From Klebsormidium nitens (lineage: Eukaryota; Streptophyta; Klebsormidiophyceae; Klebsormidiales; Klebsormidiaceae), in the NCBI GenBank assembly GCA_000708835.1, contig DF236955.1:399435-463434 (forward strand): a stretch of 64,000 bases of DNA, written 5' to 3'. The first letter of the stretch is position 1; the number at the start of each line of letters is the position of its first letter. The notes under the pieces are model-generated. The model had not been told where the DNA came from, searched no databases, and saw only the letters and a program-made list of their open reading frames with translations. Shown here one piece after another: positions 36,201-47,056 of the stretch. A program made the position numbers and the translations under genes.

Positions 36201-39200
36201 GGCCGCGCGTTATGACAAGAAGCGCGGCGGCTTCGGGAGCGCGCCCAAGTTTCCCCGCCCCGTGGAGATCAACCTGCTCTTCCGGCGCCTGCTACGGCTG
36301 ACGGAGAAGGGCGACAAGACGAGCGACGCAGTTCGCGAGATGGTGCTGCACTCGCTGACGGCCATGGCGCGGGGGGGCATCCACGACCATGTGGGAGGGG
36401 GGTTCCACCGCTACTCCGTCGACGAGTACTGGCACGGTGAGGGCGAGAGAGGCCCGGTTCCGCATATGTGGAAAGTTTTGATTTTGGGGGGTCATTATCC
36501 GTGGGGTGGAAAAGGATCCTTTTGTGAGCATTGTCTTTCACTGAAGGAGGTCTTCTTCAGACGCAAAACGGGTGATCGACAGTGCAGGAAAGTATGGTAT
36601 GCAGCAGTTGTCTTGTTTATGTTTCCAACCCATCGTCCGCAAATGAACGCCGCCTTTTGCAACCGCGTCGTTTTCTAGTCCCTGCGTGATTTACGATAAG
36701 CCATATCCGGTCGATTTGCCACACGGACCACTGGAGAGGATTATAGTTTGAAAAGATGTTGTACGCCTAGTCCTACACTTCCACTTGTTCGTGCAAGCGA
36801 GAAATGCATTTTCGGAGAGCTAAGACAGCCGTCTCAATTCTTTACGCAATGCACCACGGTCAGAAAAAGCTGTACAACGGTCCGGTTGCACTTCGTACCC
36901 GCTCTAAGGAACTCACTGCACAATCTTGATTGCTGTTCTTTTCTGGCTCTGCAGTGCCCCATTTCGAAAAGATGCTGTACGACCAGGGCCAGCTGGCCAA
37001 CGCGTATCTCGACGCGTTCCTAGTTACACGCGACAACTACTACGCACAGCTGGCGCGCGACATTCTCGACTACCTGCGGCGGGATATGACGCACCCCGGG
37101 GGGGGCATCTTCTCCGCTGAGGATGCAGACAGTGCGGACGTGCCGGGGGGCAAGAAGAAGGAGGGCCTGTTCTACATCTGGACGGAAGCAGAGGTAAGCT
37201 TGAGAGCCGAGACTTCGTTTCGTTGCTTTGGTAGATGATACATGGCAATCGGGACGGAAGTTGCTCGTTGAGTGCTGAAGAGCATTTGTATGTTTGTTCA
37301 TCTGGAACGAAGAGAAGTCCGGACAAAGCGGGGCTTACAGGGCTGCTTTGTAGAAAGGAAAGAAGCAAAGGCTTCTCCCTCGGTGGAGGTTCCTTTAGCG
37401 CGATTGCGCGCTACTTGAGAACAGTTTCTTTGAACGATCAAAGAACGCTCGTCGGCTCGAGCTTTTACTGAACCATGTTGTTGTCCGCTGTGCCAAAACA
37501 CTCAGCCGCAAGGAGTCAACTTAAGCTGCCAGCACCCCACTTCATCAGCTCCTGCTTTGCAACAACCACCAGTTTAGGATACGATCGAGGTTAAGCACTT
37601 TCCAAGTTCTGAACCGCGGAATTCTGTGATCTTAAAAGCCAACCCTACACCTTGTCCCACAGATCGAGGAGGTGCTAGGCCCCGAGCGCGCGCCCCCCTT
37701 CAAGGCGCACTACTACGTGAAGAAGCAGGGCAACTGTGACTTGTCGCGAATGAGCGACCCGCACCACGAGTTCGGCGGCAAGAACGTGCTCATCGAGCGA
37801 ACTAGTCTGGAGGAAACCGCGAAGAAGTTCGACATGGACGTGCCCGCGCTGGAGCGCCAGCTGGCGGAGAGCCGGAGACTGCTGCACGGCCGCCGGGAGC
37901 AGCGGCCGCACCCGCACCTTGACGACAAGGTGCGTGGTGCTGACGTGGCAAGGTTTGGCGTGCGGCGGGGGACGTATTGTGGTGCATCTGGATTTGATGG
38001 TCAGTGGTAAAAAGCGAGAGCGATGTAGGGCTGGGAAAGCAAGTGCGTGCAAAAAGACAGGACAGTGCGGCTTTTAAAAAAGTACGTGAGAATATTCTTA
38101 ATAATGGTGGCCTTTGAGATTGCCTCACAGCCCAGCGGAAGACAAAACGCCTACCCCGTTCGTAAACTCTCGAGCTTTCGGGGCGTTTGGTCAAGTTGCC
38201 TCAAAGAATTGGCACCGATCTTATGCCGATTTTGATGCTTGAAGTCCTCAATGTAGCGGTCTTGCTCGTGACCTCCACTAGAGAAGGACTTTGCGACGAG
38301 CAGCGCCGGTTTTATAAACTGTGCCGCTGCGCTGTGCAGATCATCGTAGCATGGAACGGCCTGGCCATGTCCGCATTTGCCCGGGCGTCCACGATCCTCA
38401 AGAAGGGCCCCGCCGAGATGGAGTTCCACTTTCCGGTGGAGGGCACCCAGGTGCGGCTGCACCCTTCACAAGGCATAGATCTTTCGTTGTGTTGAAGCGG
38501 TCGGGAAACTTTTAACGATCTACCAACCTGCTCCTTTGCGTCGCCGTCGGAACTGAATTGATTACGTGGAAGCCTCTAATGTGCTGAGCGGGTGCTTACT
38601 GGGCAAGTTGTGGGTTTGTTGCAAGTCGATTAAGTGAACCAAGTTGAAAGGCGCAGCCCTCGTTTAGGGGCGGGCGTTTTGCATCGGTGCTCCCTTCTCC
38701 AGTCTCATCGATGTCGCTGCTCTCGCCCCGCACGTCTTACATCGGGACATCCCCCCGAAGCCCTTCCACACCTCCGCCAGAAACACTGAAGCAGTCGGTC
38801 AAGAAGATAGATTGGTTTTGCACGTCCCGTTGATTCATGTGAATACTCATAATCTACTCTCCCCGCTTTCCTGTCCGCGCAGCCGTCAGAGTATCTGCAG
38901 TCCGCGGTCAACGCAGCGACGTTCATCCGGGAAAAGCTGTACGATCCGGACTGCCGGACGCTGCGGCGCAGCTTCCGAGAGGGCCCGTCCGCAGCCGCGG
39001 GCTTCGTGGACGACTACGCGTTCCTGATCAACGCGCTGCTGGACCTGCACGAGGCGGGGGCCGGTGTGAAGTGGCTCGACTGGGCGCTGGAGCTACAGAA
39101 AACGCAGGTGGGCTGCAGCGGCAAAGTGCCTATTCACAGTCGGCTTTTGAGTCCTTGAGCTATTACGGTTGAAACGCAATGCAAAATTATTGCGGCAATA

Positions 39201-41147
39201 CCTCGTCAGCTTTTAATTATGGGTAGACACAAGCTGGGCTTTGTGTCTACGCAGCCTTTTCGCTTTAAGCAGAACTTCTGAAGGAGTGACTTTTGCAAGG
39301 TGATGCGAGAGCAGTAAGTGCCCGGTCCTCGGGGAAGAAGTGCACTGGCGGGCAACATCGAAGGACGCCTGGATCCGGACAAGACGAGGGCGGCTATGCG
39401 AGCAACCAATGTTTACGACTGTGGCTACTTTGCGTCCCTCGTTCGCTGCCGAATGCTGTTGCCTATCTACTCGTGGCACCAGTTTCTTTCGTCAACCTTC
39501 TTCGCCTGTTTCCTTCCAGGACGATCTTTTCTTCGATAAGGAGGGCGGCGCATATTACAGCAACGCGGCGGGCGACCCGTCCATTCTGCTGCGCATGAAG
39601 GAGGACTACGACGGCGCGGAGCCGAGCGGGAACTCCGTCGCGGCCGGCAACCTGCTGCGGCTGTCCAAGATTATCGCGGGGGACGCGGGGCAGGAGTACC
39701 GGAAACGGGCGCTGCATACCATGGTGAGATTTCACTGCATTAATAAAGACTTCTTTGTTTGCCACTTCCTCACTTCTCTTCTGTCCAACCCTAATAATAT
39801 AACCCTGTTTGTCTTTTCTATCTACCTCCAGTAAGCCCGATACGCTATTGCTGCTCAGGCCCTCTTATGAGAAGCCAATCCCTCTTCTCGGCCTGCTCTT
39901 CTTGGCTCTGATCTCCCACTATTTCAGCCCCTAGTTCTCGTGCAGCAGAAATCGCCGAAGTTGATCAGGCTGAAGCTCAAAAAGCAGACCCGAATTGGAC
40001 GGTCATGGAGGTCGAATATTCTGGTGCAAATTTGTGGGGCTGGTGGTCTATGATGGATCGCTAATTCATTTGGGGCTTCTTTTGGTTCCTACGATGACCA
40101 TCTCGCTGTCCACGTGCCCTGTTCTGCTCGCTCGGCAACGTTCAGCCTGGTTTAAACGAACCTCTTAAGCCCGCAACCTTCCTGTGGTGACTTCTCAATT
40201 CTCACTCACTTTCTTCTCCGCGCTGACCCCTAGATCTTTCCCTACCTCCTTCTTCCGCGCTGGCTGCAAAGTAGCCGCCGCTTCTCCGTTTTCACCACCT
40301 CGAATTTACTTCGCTGCCTGGAAAGCACCCCTGTATTACAAACCCCTTGCCTTTCTTTGTGCAGGCCGTCTTTGAGGACCGCCTGAAGACCCTGCCGATT
40401 GCGCTGCCCCAGATGTGCTGCGCGCTGGACCTGTACGCATCCCCCTCGGAGCGCCAGGTGGTGATTGCGGGCGCACGCAGCGACGAGCGTGCGCTCTCGC
40501 TGCTGCAGGCTGCGCACAGCGTGTACGAGCCGGACAGAGCGGTAAGCGCCGGACGTCCGTATTCGTTTGCGGGTCAGCTAGACAGCGCTGATGTTCGGAG
40601 AGTTGGAGGAGTTTAGTACCACACATAGTGATTAATGAGTGTCGTGCCTCTGGGAAGCATCGGTGCAGATCTGTCATGGAGTAGCGAAAGTTGTCAGTCC
40701 GGTGAGAGCGAGGACGAACGGAGGTCCTTTATTACAAAACCTTGTTTTTGAAAGTCACTTCAATTTCAGTCGCATTCTACCTATCAACTCGATTGCGTTG
40801 GTTTTACTCTTTGATGTACATTGGACAAGGCAAGGTCGGAAGGATTGTGGATTAGATCAGTTGCGACAACCTAGGGCTAGTTATAATGTGCCTCTTCTCC
40901 CTAACAGGTCCTGCTGATTGACGAGGACAACGAGGAAGACCGCGCCTTTTGGTCGAAGCACAACGAGATGGTTCTCAAGATGGCCAAGAAAAAGGACGGG
41001 CAGCCGCAGGCGTACGTGTGCCAGAACTTCACGTGCCAAGCGCCCACTGCGGACCCGGCCAGGGTGGAGGAGCTTCTACGGCAGCCGCTGTCCGGGTCGT
41101 CGTCGCCCAAAATGGACAAAATAGACCTCGGAGCACTTAGGTCTTAG
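33243..41147 (+). CDS. DUF255 thioredoxin-like / SPATA20-type protein
   Basis: Twelve exons: 33243-33756, 33958-34051, 34628-34888, 35262-35418 (or to 35376), 36199-36436, 36955-37193, 37663-37929, 38340-38450, 38883-39107, 39520-39723, 40365-40541 and 40908-41147. The product is about 908 aa. After about 145 residues of Arg/Ser/Leu-rich targeting-like sequence the family start appears ([20 protein letters not shown]). Next come WYPWGEEAF, the thioredoxin-like [12 protein letters not shown] (CHWC about 201-204), [58 protein letters not shown], an AWNGL repeat and [12 protein letters not shown]. The C-terminal part is the six-hairpin (alpha/alpha)6 barrel of this family. YyaL/SPATA20 proteins are of uncertain biochemical role. 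The human protein is 786 aa, so only the targeting extension is extra. The exon 4/5 junction is the least certain; part of a linker helix may be missed. Start at 33243, with an alternative ATG at 33270. Confidence 0.92.
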
Positions 41148-42117
41148 ATGCCGCTTATGTATGTATAAAGGGGTACTAATTCTCGAAAGGTTTTGTTCAT
41201 GAGGAGCGATGTTAGAATGAGATCATTATAAAGGAATTTGGGAAAACGGGTACGAGAAGATTTACTGCACTGCCGTACGTAGTAGCAGCTTGATGAACTG
41301 GTCAATTGTGCATTCTAGTCAAGCACGAATTTGCAACACTAGCTTACCGAGATAGCTGTGGGTTCGTCTCATAGCGCAGGTCTTGTTAATGTCATTCAAT
41401 CATGAGTCGTAAGTGGCTTAACATATTGCTTACGTTGTCTATTCATGTAGCTAAGTGTCGTCATCATGCATATATATATTCTCGACTGAGAACAGATCGC
41501 ATCACCAGGCTCCGATCTGTGACAACTTTTCGATCGAGCATTTGTGTTCATGCACTCTAAATTATAGTATAATCACGTTTGCGCCCACGTTGGGATGTGG
41601 GTACGACGCACTTCTATCTGAATCCTGGTATGATCAATGAAGCTTGAAAATTCATGAGCCTAGCTGGCGATTTGCATCAACGTTGGCAGTATTTAGAGCT
41701 AGGAAGCTTCTAGATCTAGATCATCACTCATGATCCGCCCGACCAGCTTTTATATCCATGGTCATATATGTTTAAAAGATCGACCGCCATGACTTGGGAC
41801 ACTTGGGAAGTTGGAAAGAAATTTGAACAGGGCTCTACTTCTATTTCTGTTCATCGAGCTATGCAACCATGATGATCACAGCTTCTAGGTCCAAACCTAA
41901 AACCATAGAAGCGCTTGGAACCACAAAAAAAACTGTAAGATAAGGAAGTTGCAACACTGAACGTTTGGCAGCTTAGAGTCTATAAATCGGACTTGAAAGG
42001 AAACATTAGTATAGATTCAATGGATCACACTCACAACATTATCATGATCAAAGTCAGATCATCAGATGTTCTGTTGTCAATATAGCCTCTGATCCTTGGA
42101 CTTGACTATTCTTTAAG
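41148..42117. other. Intergenic, A/T-rich, no gene seen
   Basis: Low-complexity A/T-rich DNA with no sustained frame. It contains the 3' end of the DUF255 gene and, to its right, the end of an acidic protein gene on the other strand. Confidence 0.4.
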
Positions 42118-42809
42118 CTACACACTTGTGAGACAAGCGCACCATCTTGCTGAGCACGATGATGCAGAACACTATAGCAAGTAATTTAAGTCAACAGCTA
42201 GTGATTACTCTTACCTTCGTCGCTCCAAATTTCCGAGCTTTCATCTGATTCATAGCCTGCATCCTCGTCCTCATCTTCAGAAGCATCATTGGAAGAAAAG
42301 GGGCCTGCACCAAAGTGGCCCTCTGCAAAGTCATGTCCATGTCCGGACACCTTGAAGAATACTCACTAGCAGCAACATTTGAAGTGGGTTCTCTCTGCGC
42401 AGGATGTTGCAACACTGAGCCGGAGATGCTTTCCTCTTTTGCTTCTACTTCAAAGCTCTGCTGCCCTTCTTCTTGCCCTTCTTGAGCTGCATTTGCATCG
42501 CCACCGTCGGAACGCCTCTCTGAAAACTCGGTACCCTGTCTGCCATGTTCCTCCACGTGGTTGCCATTTGTATGATTGTCTGCTGCATCTGCTGCTGCTT
42601 CTTTTTCTAGCTCCCCAGCTCCTTGTTGTCGTTTCAATCTCAGCTGCTGAAGTGCAGCATCAACCTGCTCTGCATCCACCTTGCCATGCAGAGCAATATG
42701 CATATTGCGCTGGGTTTTTGAAAGCAACTTTTTGCTTTGCTTGTTGAAGCATCTTTGGCACCTACACCTTCTCTTATCCGGAGCCTTGTTCCAACTGCAG
42801 CTTCCGATC
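42118..42809 (-). CDS. Cys-rich/acidic protein fragment, 5' end unresolved
   Basis: Exons 42809-42367, 42322-42215 and a possible last exon 42149-42118 are joined in phase (GCT GCT A | AG GGC; GAA G | CA). The first exon starts in mid-frame (phase 2) with a Lys/Arg/Cys stretch RRCRCQRCFNKQSKKLL, then a helix (KVDAEQVDAALQQLRLKRQQ) and a long Glu/Gln/Ser-rich disordered part. The second exon is strongly acidic (SEDEDEDAGYESDESSEIW). I could not place the upstream exon that supplies the first two bases. The C-x-C-x-x-C cluster resembles zinc ribbons of transposase-associated proteins only loosely. It is divergent from the repetitive gene that starts at 43561. Function unknown. Confidence 0.35.
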
Positions 42810-43560
42810 CTAAAAGCAGAAACACAGCACTATTGCAGCCAGTGCCTGTAAGATTTGAGCATTTGAGTCCGCGGCACGTCCTGCTGGCTTGGTGCATCAG
42901 AACAAGCTGGCGGACCGTTGGAAGTTGGGAAGACTAGAAATGCATCTCCCCAGTGCTACATGCTGATGGTTTCCAGCAGCAGCGTCATTGTGATGCCTCT
43001 GGCATGCTGGCTTTGATCCCTCTTTGATGGCGCCTTTGTAAGCTCGTTTCCCCAGCTGCAACAGTGCAAGATGTTGAATATGCTCCAAACCCTAATTTAC
43101 GGGACTTCCTATAGCCTTAGGAGCTAGGGCCTTGCGCGGATCCTGAATGACAATTTCCACTCTTCGCGGAAGGCTGACGTTTGGAAAACGAGGCCCCGGA
43201 CCCTGGGACAGGAGTGAAGGCTAAGCTGGTGGAGCCCTCAGTGTTGATCAGCTGACCATGCGCTGAGCACTGCGCACCAGCAAAGGAGAGCGTCCTCTCA
43301 TGGGAAAGAGGCTCCCAAAAACTTCATGCGAGGAAGCATGAACGGGGGAGCAGAATATGGACGGTGTAGGAGGGTGCCAACACAATCCTTGGTCAGGCTT
43401 TGTTGTTTCTTAGCTAGAGTAACGATGTATGCTTGTATCCAAGCAGCAACTGAGTGGTAGCGGGCAGCGGTGAGCTGCATGCAAGCTGCTAAAACGTGTC
43501 TTCTCAAGTTTGAATTCTTGTTGAGTAGCAAAAGGTATCGACTGGGGCTAGGGTTCCACC

Positions 43561-46500
43561 ATGGTGGCAAACAGACGAGCACCTGGTGAGGCGTTGGATG
43601 GAAAAGAGAACGTGAAACCAGCAGCGCTGGAAGAGCAAGATGTTGCAGCGGCATTTGGTGAGCTGATTGCAAAGCCTGGAGCCAGAGATCTGCTTCTCAA
43701 GCTGCTGCAGACCACCCAAGTCCAGCCTGTTGCTCAAGAGCAAAGAGCAGCCAATTCAGGATCAAGCCCCTTAAGAGCGAGAGCAACTGAGCAAAAACAA
43801 GGCTGCTTGGAAAAAGCTGGCCAAAAAGCATCTCCTAAAAGGAAGTATTCTAAAGCAGATGTGGCAGATGCAGTGGTGAGTCTCTTTCCTTGCAATGCTT
43901 GACTTTTGTGGTTTCTCAGGTTGTTAAGGTTTTCAATGCACCAGTCTGCATCCCCTTGTCTGCTTGGTTGTCCAGCTCAAGCGGCATCTCTTTCTCATCT
44001 ATTTTCTGTATCTTGGAGAGCTTGAAGAGCTGAGCATACGTGCAATGCTGATGCTCACGGCTTTCGAGCTGGATGCCAATCCTGTTGAACATGGATTCTG
44101 CGTGTCATGTTTTTAGCATGCATGCATGCGCCCTTACCGTCTGCTTACGCTAGGAGGCATTTGATCTGCAGGAAAATCTGCGAGTGAAAGTTGGTGAAGT
44201 ACTTCAACCAGAGTCGAGAACGTTCGGGAAAATCCCAAAGAAACTGGTGTACAAGCTTGTGGATGAGTTTGAGAGGGCATATCCTGGCATGTTTTCCGAG
44301 GATGAGCTGTACAAGAAGATCAAAACCAGATGCCAGAACCAACGTGATGCTGCCAAGCGGAACGAAGATGAGGAGGCAAAAGCTGCGTATAACGAGAAAG
44401 CTGCCAAACGAATGCAAGAGACTCGCGCTAAGAAGGTAATGCGCAAGCCTTTGCGTTAGTTATTCGCTTGGTACAGCTCAGGTTCTCTTGTTTCACAAAA
44501 TCCAAGTCATACAAGACGCGAATGATCTTCTAGAGTTGGATTACGGCATTTTGGGATTGCAACTTACATGAGCCGTTCCTCTACAGGGGGCCTCTACAGC
44601 TGACTCCAAGGAAAAGAAGAAGCGTACGACCAGGAAACAGTGTGCGACCATCAAGAAGAAGCATGACCAGGTATCTTCTATTGTCAACACAAAACTTCTG
44701 AGTTTCCTTGTAATCATCTAACAACCACAGTGTATCTTGCATTTATTCATTTGAGTTCAGTGCGAGTCTAGAAGAGCGGCTTGAGTAATAAAAAGAATGA
44801 CCTGTGAGATTGTTAAGTTCGAGTCCGAGAAGGACTGCCAATTGCCAAGCATTTGCCTATAACGATCTTCTGGCTCCAAGTTCTCCTCCGCTTACATGTG
44901 CTGTCTTGTCATAAGTTGTTGCGTGCCTGTTCACAGTCATTCTGCAGACTGCCATGCATGATGAAAGTCCAGAGCGTGTGTGATTCACAAAAAGTGTTTG
45001 TCTAGCATTTGCCTTAACGTCACCGGTTTACTGGCAGCATGTACGCGACACCAGAAATGAGTGAATCTAAGCAGGCACCCAGAGTTCTTAGAGTGGATTG
45101 TGCTTGTGGTGCTTAGAGTGAGTGCTTGAAAAGAGCTTAGAGTGTGGTGTGCAGTTGCTTTCTACTTTTCATCTTCAGGATTCACAAAGTAGGAGCGGAA
45201 AGGAGCAAGAAGCATCCACCGGAAAGGAAGAAGATAAGAAGGGAAGCGATTCAAATGCCAACAAGGAGAAGGTGGATTCTACAGAGGAGAGCGAAAGCGA
45301 AATGGAGTCAATAAGCCCCAGCCAGGTGAGTTTCCATGTTTACAGTTAGTTTGTCGAGGGTGCGCCACGTCAGATTGCCGGAGTATGAATGCCCCCCTCA
45401 CATGCGGGAGAGTTTTTATCAGACTATTGGCTTATTGGTCATGGAGTTGGCAAACAGTTCAGCAGCGCCATTTCAAGCAGTTCAAGGGGTTATTGTAATT
45501 GGTGGCCTGGTTGCAGTGGGAACGGGAGTTCCAGGAAAGGGAAAGACAGGCGAAATTGCAAATGGCAATCGAGAAGGAGCTCAAAGAGGACCCAGAGTAT
45601 TCTCCATCAGACGCTTCGGAAGCCGAAGAAGTAGGTTTTTATGTCTGCTTCCTTCTTTATCTAGAACCGATCCTCTTGTAACGAGATTTGAGCTAGCATC
45701 ATCCTCAAGCTTCACAAAGTGTCTCTGGTTATTCTCTGGCATATATACTGACCAACTTTCTGACTTTTGAAAGAAGTTCTCGATTAGGGTTCTGAAGGCT
45801 TGTTTCGAGAGGGATGCAAGTTTGGCAGCTTTATGCTCGGTTTCGTTTTTGCAACTCTCGAAAAGCCGGGGTCATGTGTGGTTGTATTCAAGTACACGTG
45901 CTGGTCGTCTGCTCCAGGAAGCGGTCAACGCTACAAAGAGACAAGGTTCGCGGCGGAAGAAACCTCGAAAGAGCAGCCGGAAATCAGAAGCACATGCCGT
46001 CAGCTCTGCAGATAGTCCGGTACGGCAGGATGCGTTAAGCACGGTTATGCAGGATACGTCGGGCTTCCAAAGGTTTCTTTTCCTTCTATGTTTCGACCTG
46101 CCTTTGTGCTACAATTTTGGATCAGAATCGGTCGTACTTTGTAGTTGCTTGCCTGGCATATCAGAAATGGGTGTCGGCTCTTATCGATCAGGCTCCTCGT
46201 ATTAGTAATATCCCAGCCGAGCTCGGGTTTTGTCCATTGTCTAATGTTACTTGTACCATCTTTGGAGTGCTTTTATAGGAATTTTCTCCTGCGCCATACA
46301 GAATCACTTCGATTTTGGTTCCTTGGATTGAAAGGCGAGTCACTTTCGACCTGTTGAGGTCGATATCTTTTGGAACCTGGTCCCTATTGACACTGATTAA
46401 TCTGACGAGGAGTCGCTCGTTGAGGTCACACCCAAAGAGCCCAGACTAAACCAAGCATTATCTGATCTGCAGATTTGCAATGCTTTACTGTCCGCACAAG

Positions 46501-46634
46501 CATTGGCAGGAGCAGCATCAGCAAACACGGTGGGAGCAGCACCAGCTGAGTTCGCTGGACCGGCATTGACAGACTCGGCGGAAGCAGCAGCAGTATCAGC
46601 AGCCCCTTCAGACCCCAAAAGAAATGCAAGTTGA
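43561..46634 (+). CDS. Basic/acidic low-complexity protein with helical domain
   Basis: Seven phase-0 exons: 43561-43875, 44172-44435, 44587-44670, 45179-45325, 45517-45630, 45918-46019 and 46410-46634 (the last has a weak acceptor), about 416 aa. The ATG has a good plant context (ccaccATGG) and follows a ctagggttcc box. Residues about 14-19 read DGKENV, a possible KEN-box. Exon 2 is the only folded-looking part: about 88 residues, helical, Lys/Glu-rich (KIPKKLVYKLVDEFERAYPG, then EDELYKKIKTRCQNQRDAAK). The rest is disordered, alternating Lys/Arg- and Glu/Ser-rich, with an Ala-rich tail. All internal exons are symmetrical (phase 0-0), as are those of the downstream locus 47057-52424, so the two may be one gene joined by skipping exon 7. 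Function unknown; possibly chromatin- or transposon-related. Confidence 0.5.
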
Positions 46635-47056
46635 AGGCCCTCTCTCTTTCTGCTTTAATTTCACTGTTGATTTGAATGGTCATGTGCTCAAGAGGTGAGT
46701 CATTGGCTAGCAAGCATGCTCTTCTGTGGCAAAAGATCCCCGAACGGTGTCCTTTGACTACCTGATCAATTGGGGCATTATACTGTTCAATGAGCACTGC
46801 CGCTTTGGTCCATGCATTGCCAACGGCAGTGCCGGCTGTGCAAAATCTGTCTGGCGTGCCCGGCGTGTCCATTCTACTCAGTCCAACAGGGTTCCATGCA
46901 ATCAAGTCACGGAAAGGTGATTAGGCGCCTTTTCCAAGCCATGGTCCCCCCTGTTTTGAATGATAGTCCAAGATGTACATGCTGAGTACAAAACCCCGAG
47001 AATCGTTCGTACAGACGTTCATCCAGATACGGATGTTGAGAATCTAAACTTTGCAG

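Noticed and set aside
42215-42360. Continuation of the acidic-protein frame past 42367
   Set aside because: Reading straight through gives an Arg/Met-rich sequence, while splicing 42367 to 42322 gives the far more natural acidic SEDEDEDAGYESDESS stretch in phase.
44810-44840. tRNA-like gttcgagtcc word
   Set aside because: No pairing T-stem, anticodon arm or acceptor stem can be drawn around it.
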